This document shows, in pieces, positions 35,177 through 43,769 of a stretch of 64,000 bases of DNA. The first letter of the stretch is position 1, and each line of letters opens with the position of its first letter. The stretch lies in assembly GCA_034667465.1 (NCBI GenBank), contig JAXDJV010000008.1:62001-126000 (forward strand). Direction: 5' to 3'. The translations under genes were made by a program, and so were the position numbers. The notes under the pieces were generated by a model. That model was not told the origin of the DNA. It saw nothing but the letters and a program-made list of their open reading frames with translations, and did no database searches. The DNA is from JAOBAU01 sp034667465. Lineage in GTDB: Bacteria > Acidobacteriota > Thermoanaerobaculia > Gp7-AA8.

Positions 35177-35874
35177 CAAATCAACTCCCGCGACCGAAGG
35201 CGGTGCACGAAACGCTCGATCCGCTCGCGATCCTCGGGGCCGAGACCGTTGAAACGGATTCCGTACTTCGCCATCGAACCGGAGAACTCCGCGCGCAGCA
35301 CCGACGCTTCCAGCTGCAGCGCTTTCGGATCGCCGGGAAGAAAGAAATGCAGGCGGAGCGCGCCGTCGCCGGGCAGGACGCGGTCGACTTCGACGAGGAT
35401 GCCGTTCGCGGAGATGTTGATGCTGCGGCCGAGGATGAAGCGGCCGTTTTTTTCGAGCGAGATCTCGATCTTCGTGATCGTGCGGAGCTGGCGGCGAACA
35501 GGAATCGACGTCAGCCGCTCGACTTTCTGATCGAGCTCGCGGCGCTGCAGCGGGCGATAGATGACGTCGTTGCAGCCGGCGCCGAGGCAGAGATCGGCGT
35601 GATCGGCCGAGTCGCGATCGCAGACGAGAAGAAGCGACGTGTTGCGCAGCTCTTCATCGGCGCGCACTTCGCGGCAGAATTCGGGAGCGGTCATGTCGAA
35701 GAGATCGAAGCCGAAGATGATCAGCTGCGGGTATTCAAGGTGCGCTTTCTGTAGCGCTTCGCTGCCGGCGAGGGCGGTGGTGACGACGGTGTCGCGGCGG
35801 CGGAGGATCGTCTCCTGAAAGAGAAGCGCGCCGCGCGAGTGGTCGACCAGGAGAATGCGTCCAGGCGGCTTCAT
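35176..35874 (-). CDS. Degenerate receiver fused to PilZ domain
   Basis: A 232-residue protein. Residues 1-120 follow the receiver fold (RILLVDHSRGALLFQETIL) but the phosphoacceptor Asp is replaced by Gly55 in LIIFGFDLFD, so phosphorylation at the usual site is not expected. Residues 125-225 form a PilZ domain with VRRQLR and NISANGI, the two motifs that bind c-di-GMP. It lies between the cysteine desulfurase and a TPR gene, coupled to both by overlaps. It probably responds to c-di-GMP rather than to a kinase; this matches the phosphodiesterases elsewhere in the window. Confidence 0.85.
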   Translation of the reverse strand: MKPPGRILLVDHSRGALLFQETILRRRDTVVTTALAGSEALQKAHLEYPQLIIFGFDLFDMTAPEFCREVRADEELRNTSLLLVCDRDSADHADLCLGAGCNDVIYRPLQRRELDQKVERLTSIPVRRQLRTITKIEISLEKNGRFILGRSINISANGILVEVDRVLPGDGALRLHFFLPGDPKALQLEASVLRAEFSGSMAKYGIRFNGLGPEDRERIERFVHRLRSRELI

Positions 35875-36977
35875 CAGGCTGCGGAAATCCGGCGCAGTCT
35901 TGCGACCGAGCGTTTGAGATCGTCGACGAGCATCGCCGCATCGCCGGGCGTGTTCGACTTTCCGAGACCAATGCGAATCGAACCCATCGCCGCTGCCTCC
36001 GCCACCCCGATCGCCGTCAGCACGCGCGACGGACCGCGCTCGCCGGAACTGCATGCCGATCCCGACGACAACGCGAACCGCCGCAACGCCAGGATCAGCG
36101 ACTCCGCATCGATCCGTTCGAAACTGACGTTGAGGTTTCCCGACAATCTTAAATCGCGCGGTCCATTCACGGAAGCGCCGTCGATCTCCGCGACGATCCG
36201 GTCCCACAGTTCGTTGCGGATCGCCGTCAGCCGGACGGCTTCATCGGCCATCTCTTCGGCGCGGATTCGCAGCGCCGCGGCGAAGCCGACGACGGCCGGA
36301 ACGTTGACCGTTCCCGATCGCAAACCCTTCTCCTGTCCGCCGCCGACCGCAATCGGCGTGACGTGCACGCCGCGCCGGACGAAGAGCGCGCCGATCCCTT
36401 TCGGGCCGTAGAGTTTGTGCGCCGACATCGATGCGAGATCGACGTTCGTGAGATCGAGCGGCACTTTCCCCGCCGCCTGCGTGATGTCGCTGTGAAAGAG
36501 GACGCCGCGCTCGCGGCAGATCGCGCCTATCTCACCGATCGGCTGCAGCGTTCCGATCTCACCGTTCGCCGCTTCGATCGAAACGATTTTCGTGTCGTCG
36601 CGCAACGCATCGCGCACCTGCCCGGGAGTGACGAATCCTTCGGGATCGGGAGTGAGCAGCGTGAAGTTCCCGCCGCGCTCCGCCGGTGCGATCACCGAGC
36701 GATGCTCGATCGCGCTCGTGACGATGTGACCGTGAATGTTCAGCGCAATGTTGTTCGACTCCGTCGCACCGGCAGTAAAGAAAATCTCGCTCGGCGAAAC
36801 GCCGAAAAATCGCGCGACGTCGATCCGCGAATCCTCCAGCGCCGCCGCCGCCCGCGTCCCGAACGCGTGAGTAACCGACGCCGGATTACCAAAGTGCTCG
36901 GTGAAATACGGGAGCATCGCCGCGACGACTCTTTCGTCGGTCGGGGTGGTGGCGTGGTGATCCAGGTAAATCAACAT
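35874..36977 (-). CDS. Cysteine desulfurase (NifS/IscS family)
   Basis: A 367-residue PLP enzyme that releases sulfur from cysteine for Fe-S clusters or thionucleosides. Landmarks are ATTPTDERVV near the start, TAGATESNN, SMSAHKLYGPKGIG (PLP Lys) and the catalytic Cys in SSGSACSSG near residue 310. The start ATG at 36977 is 3 bp from repeat C2, which leaves no normal ribosome-binding site. Its stop overlaps the REC-PilZ start. It could be NifS or IscS; without an adjacent IscU I do not choose. Confidence 0.92.
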   Translation of the reverse strand: MLIYLDHHATTPTDERVVAAMLPYFTEHFGNPASVTHAFGTRAAAALEDSRIDVARFFGVSPSEIFFTAGATESNNIALNIHGHIVTSAIEHRSVIAPAERGGNFTLLTPDPEGFVTPGQVRDALRDDTKIVSIEAANGEIGTLQPIGEIGAICRERGVLFHSDITQAAGKVPLDLTNVDLASMSAHKLYGPKGIGALFVRRGVHVTPIAVGGGQEKGLRSGTVNVPAVVGFAAALRIRAEEMADEAVRLTAIRNELWDRIVAEIDGASVNGPRDLRLSGNLNVSFERIDAESLILALRRFALSSGSACSSGERGPSRVLTAIGVAEAAAMGSIRIGLGKSNTPGDAAMLVDDLKRSVARLRRISAA

Positions 36978-36980
36978 GAG

Positions 36981-37050
36981 GTGCTGAGTGCAGGGTGCTG
37001 AGTGCTGAGTCGCCGGTTTTACTCAGCACTCAGCACTCTGCACTCAGCAC
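36981..37050. repeat. Palindromic repeat family C, copy C2
   Basis: gtgctgagtgcagggtgctgagtgctgagt ... actcagcactcagcactctgcactcagcac. It is built from the same gagtgct heptamer as C1 but with a different loop. It fills nearly the entire gap between the pcnB stop and the cysteine desulfurase start, which run in the same direction. Confidence 0.85.
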
Positions 37051-37058
37051 CGGGTCTT

Positions 37059-38369
37059 CTACTTTCTTCTGCGTCTCCGTTTCCGCGGCTCGGCCGAAAC
37101 CGGCGCGTCCTCCCGTTTCGCTTTGCCGGCGAAGGTTTGCCACTGGCGGAAGATGTCGACGTATTTGCCGGACGAGAGTGCGTAGAGCTCGAGCAGCGCC
37201 AGCGCGTCGGCGAACGGCTCGCGATAGACGAAGCGGAACATGGCGCGGCGTTCATTGGGCGGCTCGAGGAGTCGCCAGAGCGTTTCGAGCGCCTGCTCGA
37301 TCTGATGGCGCGTGCCGGCGGCGAGCGACATCCGCGCGCACAACGGCTGAATGAGATCGCGGATGAAGACGATCACTTCGCCGATGCGCATCCGTCCGTC
37401 GCGCGTCGACTCCTCGCGCTCCAGCTCATCGAACACCCACGGCAGATAGAGCACCGTCAGCAGCACCGCGTCGGAGATCTTTCGTCCCGCCTGCACGGTG
37501 CGATCGAGCACTTCCAGCATTTTCCAGAAGTACGGCGTCCGATCGACGGCGATCGTTCGATAAACCTCAGGGAGCAGAGGTTCGAGCAGCCCGGTATCGA
37601 CCAGCAGCCGGATCGCGCCGCGCGACCAGCCGCGGCGCAGCAGTTCGAGGATCTCTTCCGAGACGCGCGGCGCCGACGCTTTCAGGATCTCGTTGCGATG
37701 GCGGAGGATGCCGTCGTACGTCTCGCGCTCGATCTCGAATCCGAGCCGTGACGCGAACTCGATCGCTCGCATCATTCGGACGGGATCTTCGCGGAAGCGA
37801 ACGTCGGGATCGCCGATCACGCGCACGCGCTGGCCGGCGAGATCGTCGAGACCGCCGACGTAATCGATCACCGAGAAGTCGGCGATGTTGTAGAAAAGAC
37901 CGTTGATGGTGAAGTCACGCCGACGCGCGTCCTGCAGCGGCGAGCCGAACGTGTTGTCGTCCGTCACCAGCAAGTCCTCGGCATCTTCCGCGCGCTCCGG
38001 CTCGCGCCGGAACGTCGACACTTCCACGAACCCATCCTGAAAGATGACGTGCACGAGGCGGAAACGGCGGCCGATGATCCGGCTGTTGCGGAAGAGGCGA
38101 CGAATCTCCGTCGGATGCGCGTCGGTCGCGATGTCGAAATCCTTCGGCTCGCGATTCATCAGCAGATCGCGCACGCTGCCGCCGCAGAGATACGCGCGAT
38201 AGCCGCTGCGATGCAGACGGTAGAGGACTTTGAGAACGTTTTCGGGAATGCGGCGGCGCGAGATCTGATGATCGCTGCGATCGACGACCTGTCCTTCGCG
38301 TCCGTCTTCTGCTGACGCGTCGTCGGCCACCGCGGCCGTCGTCGTCGGAGACTGCTGCTCGTCGCTCAT
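37059..38369 (-). CDS. pcnB: Poly(A) polymerase / tRNA nucleotidyltransferase family protein PcnB
   Basis: A 436-residue class II nucleotidyltransferase. Motifs: LCGGSVRDLLM (GS), KDFDIATD (DxD), GRRFRLVHVIF, RRDFTINGLFYN and FREDPVRMMRAIEFASRLGF. The lysine/arginine-rich C-terminus (RKRRRRRK) is typical of poly(A) polymerase I rather than CCA-adding enzymes, so pcnB is favoured. The ATG at 38369 overlaps the lepB stop (ATGA), making lepB-pcnB one transcript. Confidence 0.88.
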   Translation of the reverse strand: MSDEQQSPTTTAAVADDASAEDGREGQVVDRSDHQISRRRIPENVLKVLYRLHRSGYRAYLCGGSVRDLLMNREPKDFDIATDAHPTEIRRLFRNSRIIGRRFRLVHVIFQDGFVEVSTFRREPERAEDAEDLLVTDDNTFGSPLQDARRRDFTINGLFYNIADFSVIDYVGGLDDLAGQRVRVIGDPDVRFREDPVRMMRAIEFASRLGFEIERETYDGILRHRNEILKASAPRVSEEILELLRRGWSRGAIRLLVDTGLLEPLLPEVYRTIAVDRTPYFWKMLEVLDRTVQAGRKISDAVLLTVLYLPWVFDELEREESTRDGRMRIGEVIVFIRDLIQPLCARMSLAAGTRHQIEQALETLWRLLEPPNERRAMFRFVYREPFADALALLELYALSSGKYVDIFRQWQTFAGKAKREDAPVSAEPRKRRRRRK

Positions 38370-39139
38370 GGGCTGATTTCGTCGCCCGTATGCGGCAGGT
38401 CCGGCTCCGGATGATAGTGATACCGGCTGTCGACGATGAAGAAGGTGCGGTCCCATCGCGTCCAGGGGAAGAAGTGCAGCACGACGTTCGCGAGCTCTTT
38501 CACGCGCGACGCGGCCGGCGCATCCTGCGGAGGCGGCGGCGCTTTGAACGACCAGTACACCATGAACGCGCGCCCCTTGATCATCGAGCGCGGCACCGTT
38601 CCCCAGTAACGCGAATCGCTGGAGCGATCGCGGTTGTCGCCCATCGCGAAGTACGTTCCGTCGGCGACCTTGTACGGCCCGAACTGATCGCGCGACCGAT
38701 ACGGTTCGGGGAGCGTCGGCTGCGCGGGAAAGATCGTCGGATCGTCATGGATCGTGTGCGGCTCGACCAGCGCTTTGCCGTTGACGGAGACGACCTTGTC
38801 GCGCACTTCGATCGTGTCGCCCGGCATGCCGATCACGCGCTTCACGTAATCGGTCTCCGGCTGCAGCGGATAGCGGAAGACGATGATGTCTCCGCGCTTC
38901 ACGTCGCGCAGCGGAAAGAGATGGGCGTACGCGCCGTTGGCCGGCCCGTAAATGAATTTGTTGACGATGATGTGATCGCCGACTTTCAGGTTGTCTTCCA
39001 TCGATCCCGTCGGGATCTTGAATGCCTGAAAGACGAAGATGCGCGCGAAGTTGACGAAGATGACCGCGATCAGCAGCGCTTCGTAATATTCACGGAAGGT
39101 CGACTTCTTTTCCGAATCCTCAGCGGTGGTGGTGGCCAT
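38366..39139 (-). CDS. lepB: Signal peptidase I LepB
   Basis: A 257-residue membrane-bound serine protease that removes Sec/Tat signal peptides. One transmembrane helix lies near residues 20-40, then catalytic Ser46 (IPTGSMEDNL) and Lys100 (DYVKRVIG), followed by box E GDNRDRSSDSR. The N-terminus overlaps the end of the upstream lipoprotein gene by 20 nt. The C-terminal HxHP-like tail is of unknown role. Confidence 0.95.
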   Translation of the reverse strand: MATTTAEDSEKKSTFREYYEALLIAVIFVNFARIFVFQAFKIPTGSMEDNLKVGDHIIVNKFIYGPANGAYAHLFPLRDVKRGDIIVFRYPLQPETDYVKRVIGMPGDTIEVRDKVVSVNGKALVEPHTIHDDPTIFPAQPTLPEPYRSRDQFGPYKVADGTYFAMGDNRDRSSDSRYWGTVPRSMIKGRAFMVYWSFKAPPPPQDAPAASRVKELANVVLHFFPWTRWDRTFFIVDSRYHYHPEPDLPHTGDEISP

Positions 39140-40187
39140 CAGGTGGCGAGGTTCCCTTCAACTGGTCTGCAATGAAGCCGGCGGCGAACGATTCTACGAT
39201 ACCGGCAGGCACCGCTACGAGGTTCGCGCGGCGCTCGAATCGGCCGTTCAGTCCGGCTGACGGGTGAATGACGGTGACAGACGGCGGCGCGGAGGCGTCA
39301 CCGACGAGATACATCTTCGACGAATCTACCCACGGTATCTCGCGAAATGAAGCCCAGTCCGGCTGTCGCGTCACGATCGCGCAGGCGACTCGCGCATTGC
39401 GCATAAGCGTCGCGCGTGCGTCGTTCCATGCGAGCGGATCGGACGACATCCAGACGACCAGCGGCAACTTCTCGCTGTAGCGAAGCGTGCTCGGCATCAG
39501 TAGCACCGCGTCGCCGCGGCGATCGACGGTCGCGTCGAGCTTTTTCGCGGGAGCGACTTCCATCCGCCGCTCCTCCCCGCCGTACTTCAGCGATTCGATC
39601 CGCTCCGATGCGTCGGGCGTCGACCAGACGACCGCGTAACGCTGGCCGCTCGGTTCATACGCGAACGAACGGATCGACGCCCACGGAAAATCGACCGTCA
39701 GCTGCGTCGAAGTCGGGATGTGCAGCGTGCGGATCAGCGTGCCGACCGAACCGCGAATGAGGTAACTGACTTTGTTGCCCTTCGGCGACCAGCGAACGGC
39801 GAGCTCGTCGGCCGGATCTTCCGGCAGCCAGTGGATCTCGCTGCCGTCATCAGCGGCGAGCCCGACGTCGAAGCTCTTCTCGCGCTTCGCCGAGAAGATC
39901 ACCTCGTGGCGCTCTTCCGAGTAATCGAATGAATCGATGGCCGGATAGATCGGCGTCACGTCTTTGTCGCCGTTGACGATCTTCTCGCCGCCGCCACTGC
40001 GAACGATGCGAATCGCAGTCGGTCCGCCGCCGAGATCGCTGATCCCGCCACGGAATGCACCGTCGCGCCAGGCAACGGTCGAGATCTTCTGCGCTTCATC
40101 GACGCGCGTCCAAGCCTCCGGGACCGGACTCATCGGGGCGCTCGCACACGCGCTGAGCGCGAGCGCCGTCAGAAAGGGAAACCGCAT
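39120..40187 (-). CDS. Lipoprotein with TolB-like beta-propeller repeats
   Basis: A 355-residue protein with a lipoprotein signal (MRFPFLTALALSAC, lipobox LSAC). The mature part repeats patterns such as SFDYSEERHEVIFSAK, VRWSPKGNKVSYLIRG and AYEPSGQRYAVVWS, as in WD40-like/PD40 propeller blades, here about four. There is no catalytic motif. A TATACT box lies 9 nt before the ATG, so it may be leaderless. It overlaps lepB by 20 nt. Confidence 0.75.
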   Translation of the reverse strand: MRFPFLTALALSACASAPMSPVPEAWTRVDEAQKISTVAWRDGAFRGGISDLGGGPTAIRIVRSGGGEKIVNGDKDVTPIYPAIDSFDYSEERHEVIFSAKREKSFDVGLAADDGSEIHWLPEDPADELAVRWSPKGNKVSYLIRGSVGTLIRTLHIPTSTQLTVDFPWASIRSFAYEPSGQRYAVVWSTPDASERIESLKYGGEERRMEVAPAKKLDATVDRRGDAVLLMPSTLRYSEKLPLVVWMSSDPLAWNDARATLMRNARVACAIVTRQPDWASFREIPWVDSSKMYLVGDASAPPSVTVIHPSAGLNGRFERRANLVAVPAGIVESFAAGFIADQLKGTSPPDGHHHR

Positions 40188-40196
40188 CGGCCGCGG

Positions 40197-40202
40197 AGTA
40201 TA
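40197..40202 (-). promoter_or_regulatory. Extended -10 TGTTATACT, putative leaderless promoter
   Basis: TATACT on the minus strand, preceded by TGT (extended -10), ends 9 nt before the ATG at 40187. The divergent tonB promoter lies in the same 118 bp gap. Confidence 0.5.
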
Positions 40203-40305
40203 ACACGCAGGCGTAACTATCTGATTACAAAGGAGAAGCTCTGCCGTTCACAGTGGCCGCGATATTGCTAAATAACAGATTGACACAAACAGGAGAACAA
40301 ACTGC

Positions 40306-41241
40306 ATGGATCTCCAAAAAGAGCTCCTCGAATCAAAGAAACAGAAATCACAGGGAGGCTGGAAGGCCTCCCTGGCGTCATTGGTCGCGCACGCCTCGAT
40401 CCTCGCGCTGGTGCTTTTCGTCTCAGCCGAGGCGACGCACAAGGTGGATGCGGAAGACAAACCGATTCGCGCGTACATCTCGCAGGGCGCGGCTCCTCCT
40501 CCGCCGCCACCCCCGCCGCCTCCACCCCCGGCGGCAAGCTCGTCCGCGCCGCAATCGACTCCGAAACCGCATTTCGTGAAACCGGTGGAAATCCCGAAGA
40601 CGACTTTCGTGCAGCCAACGGAAGTCCCGAAGGAAACACCGAAGGTCGATCTCAGCGCGATTCCTGATCCGAACGCGAAAGAAGAGCCGACGCCGGCGAC
40701 GGAAGATACCGGCGGCGCGGTGGCCGGCGGAGTTCCGGGCGGCGTCGTTGGCGGAGTTGCCGGCGGCGTGCAGGGCGGCACGGTCGGTGGTGAAGTCGGC
40801 GGCGTCCTCGGCGGCGAGATCGGCGGCGTGAAAGGCGGCACCGTTGGTGGCGTCGTCGGCGGAACGGTCGGCGGCACCGGAACAGGCAAGGAAGGCGAAG
40901 GCACCGGTGGCGTTGAAGCGCCGCCTGCTCCGCCTGATGCCGGACCGATGCGTGTCGGCGGCGACGTCAAAGCGCCAGTCGTAACGCGTCGCGTCGAACC
41001 GACTTACCCGGAAGTCGCGCGCAAAGCGCGCGTCGCCGGCGTCGTCGTCGTCGAAGCGATCATCGACAAGCAGGGCAACGTCGATCAGGTCCGCGTGCTG
41101 AAAGGACTCCCGATGGGACTTTCAGGAGAAGCGGAAGCGGCGGTGCGCAAGTGGAAGTTCCGCCCCGGCACGCTCAACGGCCAGCCGGTCGACGTCATCT
41201 TCAGCCTTACGGTGACTTTCACACTTGGCGGAACGGAATGA
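40306..41241 (+). CDS. TonB-like energy transducer with Gly-rich linker
   Basis: A 311-residue inner-membrane protein that couples proton-motive force to outer-membrane transporters. One N-terminal transmembrane helix (LVAHASILALVLFVSA, about 26-41), then a Pro run (12 P), a long linker of GGV-xGG units (about residues 135-195) and the C-terminal TonB domain (PTYPEVARKARVAGVVVVEAIIDKQGNVDQVRVLKG). It ends at the start of repeat D2. The promoter side is AT-rich and includes TTGACA (40280 region), and an AGGAG site precedes the ATG. ExbB/ExbD are not in the window. Confidence 0.88.
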   Translation: MDLQKELLESKKQKSQGGWKASLASLVAHASILALVLFVSAEATHKVDAEDKPIRAYISQGAAPPPPPPPPPPPPAASSSAPQSTPKPHFVKPVEIPKTTFVQPTEVPKETPKVDLSAIPDPNAKEEPTPATEDTGGAVAGGVPGGVVGGVAGGVQGGTVGGEVGGVLGGEIGGVKGGTVGGVVGGTVGGTGTGKEGEGTGGVEAPPAPPDAGPMRVGGDVKAPVVTRRVEPTYPEVARKARVAGVVVVEAIIDKQGNVDQVRVLKGLPMGLSGEAEAAVRKWKFRPGTLNGQPVDVIFSLTVTFTLGGTE

Positions 41242-41318
41242 TGAAAGGATGAAGGATGTTATGAAGGATGAATGAGGCGGCCTCTATTCATCCTTCAGCC
41301 TTCATCCTTCAGCCTTCA
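41239..41318. repeat. Palindromic repeat family D, copy D2 (stop-to-stop)
   Basis: tgatgaaaggatgaaggatg ... catccttcagccttca. Tandem tgaagga units on the left, inverted on the right. It begins in the tonB stop codon and ends in the glutamate-semialdehyde dehydrogenase stop codon on the opposite strand. Confidence 0.85.
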
Positions 41319-42866
41319 TTTCTGCCGCGCGATCGCTTTTCCCTGCAGGAAGAACAGCAGGTAATCACGGCCGCCCGCTTTCGAGTTTGTTCCCGACATG
41401 TTGAAGCCGCCGAACGGATGCACGCCGACGAGCGCCCCGGTGCATTTCCGATTGATGTACAGGTTGCCGACGAAGAACTCTTCTTCCGCGCGGCGCAGCT
41501 TGTCGGCGTTGTCGCTGAAGACCGCGCCGGTCAGTCCGTACTGCGTGCCGTTCGCGATGCGCAGCGCGTCATCGAAGTCTTTCGCCTTCATCACCGCGAG
41601 CACCGGTCCGAAGATCTCTTCCTGGGCGATCGTTGAGTCGGGATCGACGTCGGCGATGACAGTCGGCTCGACGAAGAATCCTTCCTCCGGCCGCACTTCG
41701 CCGCCGGCGACGAGACGACCTTCCGTCTTCCCCTTCTCGATGTACTCGCGAATCCGCTTCATCGATCCTTCGTTCACGACCGGACCGATCTGCGCATCGC
41801 CCGACTCCGCGCTGCCGATGCGAAGCGCTTTCGTTTTCGCGACGACCATCGGCACGAACTCGTCGTAGATGGCGGCGTCGACGATGAGACGCGAGCAGGC
41901 GGAGCATTTCTGTCCCTGGAAACCGAACGCCGAGGCGACGACGGCGGCCGCGGCCTCATCGAGATTCTTCGTTTCTTTGTCGACGATGATCGCATCTTTG
42001 CCGCCCATCTCCGCGATCACGCGCTTGATCCAGAGCTGGCCTTTCGGCGTCTTCGCGGCGACTTCGTTGATGTGCAGTCCGACTTCTTTCGAGCCGGTGA
42101 AAGCGATGAAGCGCGTCTTCGGATGTGTGACCAGCGGATCGCCGACTTCCGCGCCGCCGCCGCTGACGAAGTTCACGACGCCGGCCGGCATACCTGCTTC
42201 TTCGAGCAGTGCGAAGAAGCGATACGCGATCCACGGCGAATCGGACGCCGGCTTCAGCACGACGGTGTTGCCCGCGACGACCGCGGCGGTCGTCATGCCG
42301 GCCATGATCGCCAGCGGGAAGTTCCACGGCGGAATGACGGCGCCGACGCCGAGCGGCAGGTAAACGAGATCGTTGTCTTCCGACTCGATCTTCGTGATCG
42401 GCTGTTCGCCCGCGTACCGATACGCTTCTCTCGCGTAGAACTCGAGGAAGTCGATCGCCTCTGCGGTATCGGCATCCGCTTCAACCCACGTCTTGCCGAC
42501 TTCGTAAATCATCACCGCGGAGAACTCGTGCTTCCGCTGGCGCAGCAGTTCCGCCGCTTTCAGCAGCAGTCCGGCGCGCTGTTCGACCGGCGCGCGCTTC
42601 CACGTTTCGAATGCCTTCGTCGCCGCTTCGACGGCCTGCTCGACATGCGACGGCGAGCCTTTCTGGAAGCGGCCGAGGAATTGAGACTTGTGCGAAGGAT
42701 TGATCGACTCGAAAGTCTTCAAGCCGGTGATGCGCTCACCGCCGATGACGATCGGATACTCGCGGCCGAGCTCTCCCTTCACCTTCTCCAGCGCGACTTC
42801 GATGGCGGCGCGGTTTTCCGGTTGCGAAAAATCGGTGAGCGGCTCGTTCCTGAACTCTGGCAGCAT
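41316..42866 (-). CDS. rocA: L-glutamate gamma-semialdehyde dehydrogenase (1-pyrroline-5-carboxylate dehydrogenase)
   Basis: A 516-residue aldehyde dehydrogenase that oxidises glutamate semialdehyde to glutamate, the second step of proline degradation. The family residues are visible: PPWNFPLAIMAGMT, FTGSKEVGL, GGKDAIIV and catalytic Cys in GQKCSACSR, with Glu upstream in IAEMGGKD. The stand-alone length (no PutA fusion) matches the RocA/PruA type. No proline dehydrogenase gene is in the window. Its stop codon falls in repeat D2. Confidence 0.92.
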   Translation of the reverse strand: MLPEFRNEPLTDFSQPENRAAIEVALEKVKGELGREYPIVIGGERITGLKTFESINPSHKSQFLGRFQKGSPSHVEQAVEAATKAFETWKRAPVEQRAGLLLKAAELLRQRKHEFSAVMIYEVGKTWVEADADTAEAIDFLEFYAREAYRYAGEQPITKIESEDNDLVYLPLGVGAVIPPWNFPLAIMAGMTTAAVVAGNTVVLKPASDSPWIAYRFFALLEEAGMPAGVVNFVSGGGAEVGDPLVTHPKTRFIAFTGSKEVGLHINEVAAKTPKGQLWIKRVIAEMGGKDAIIVDKETKNLDEAAAAVVASAFGFQGQKCSACSRLIVDAAIYDEFVPMVVAKTKALRIGSAESGDAQIGPVVNEGSMKRIREYIEKGKTEGRLVAGGEVRPEEGFFVEPTVIADVDPDSTIAQEEIFGPVLAVMKAKDFDDALRIANGTQYGLTGAVFSDNADKLRRAEEEFFVGNLYINRKCTGALVGVHPFGGFNMSGTNSKAGGRDYLLFFLQGKAIARQK

Positions 42867-42908
42867 TGGATGAATCTCCTTCGGCGCCGGTGTTGCAGCG
42901 CGGTGGGT

Positions 42909-43634
42909 ATGTACTCGAAAACGATACGGATGGCAACGTGCGCCGCGGTGCTCGTGGCGGCGTCCTGCGGGACGGTCCGCTCGCTGGCTCCGTGGCGTTC
43001 ACAACCCGAACATCCGGAAGTGAATCTCGCTTTCACGCTCGAGAAAAATCTCGTCGTCATGCAGTCGGTTTCCGTCGATGGAAAGCGCGGCCGTTTTCTC
43101 TTCGGATCGGCGACGCCGCAGACGGTGTTCGATCCGAAACTGCGCGCGGTCGCCGGTCCGCACGCGCTGCAGCTGAGCACGCGTGACGCGGTTCGATTCA
43201 CGCCGGTTTCCGCCGACATGCACGGCATCGCCGACGGAATCATCGGCGCCGACGTCTGGGGCAGTAACGCCGTGTCGATCGATTACTTCGCCGGCCTGGT
43301 CACGTATCAGAAAGACGGGATTCGCCCCGAGCTGATGACCGTCTATCCGTTCACCGCCGAGCCGGTCGTGCAGCTGAGCGTCGACGGAGAGACGATCGAC
43401 GCGATCGTCGACACGACCTCGCCCGACACGCTCACGCTTCCGTCACGACATCCCTCTCGCGCCAAAGCGCGCATCACGCTGGCGGGTGCCGATTTTGGTC
43501 AAGTCGACGTGAAGTACGCCGACGTCGCCGCGCCGCGCATCGGCAACCGGCTGTTGTCGCATTTTCTGATCTCGATCGATTACGGTCGGCGCGTCATCGG
43601 ACTCTGGCGCGATCCGCGCTTCACGTCATCCTGA
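42909..43634 (+). CDS. Lipoprotein with retropepsin-like domain
   Basis: A 241-residue exported protein (lipobox-like AASC after MYSKTIRMATCAAVLV). The mature part has two similar halves of the retroviral aspartyl-protease type: VSVDGKRGRFLFGSATPQTVFD and LSVDGETIDAIVDTTSPDTLTLPS. The catalytic DTG is only DTT in the second half and is missing in the first, so it may bind peptides without cleaving them. The stop (tga) comes from the start of repeat B5. Divergent from the dehydrogenase gene. Confidence 0.7.
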   Translation: MYSKTIRMATCAAVLVAASCGTVRSLAPWRSQPEHPEVNLAFTLEKNLVVMQSVSVDGKRGRFLFGSATPQTVFDPKLRAVAGPHALQLSTRDAVRFTPVSADMHGIADGIIGADVWGSNAVSIDYFAGLVTYQKDGIRPELMTVYPFTAEPVVQLSVDGETIDAIVDTTSPDTLTLPSRHPSRAKARITLAGADFGQVDVKYADVAAPRIGNRLLSHFLISIDYGRRVIGLWRDPRFTSS

Positions 43635-43724
43635 GCGTGAGCGAAGGATCCGGGTGGGAGGGGCGCCCAAACGTACCGCACGCCGCCCCGCCAGCCCGGA
43701 TCCTTCGCTAACGCTCAGGATGAC
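43625..43724. repeat. Palindromic repeat family B, copy B5
   Basis: gtcatcctgagcgtgagcgaaggatccgggtggg to cccggatccttcgctaacgctcaggatgac. The first ten bases supply the stop codon of the retropepsin-like gene. Confidence 0.9.
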
Positions 43725-43769
43725 CGCGCGGCGCTGGTAAACCGTTTGCAGTGATTCGACGCGGGTCTC

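Noticed and set aside
32788..41318. Heptamer repeats as a CRISPR array
   Set aside because: Units are 7 bp, contiguous, without unique spacers, and inverted head-to-head; no cas genes are present.
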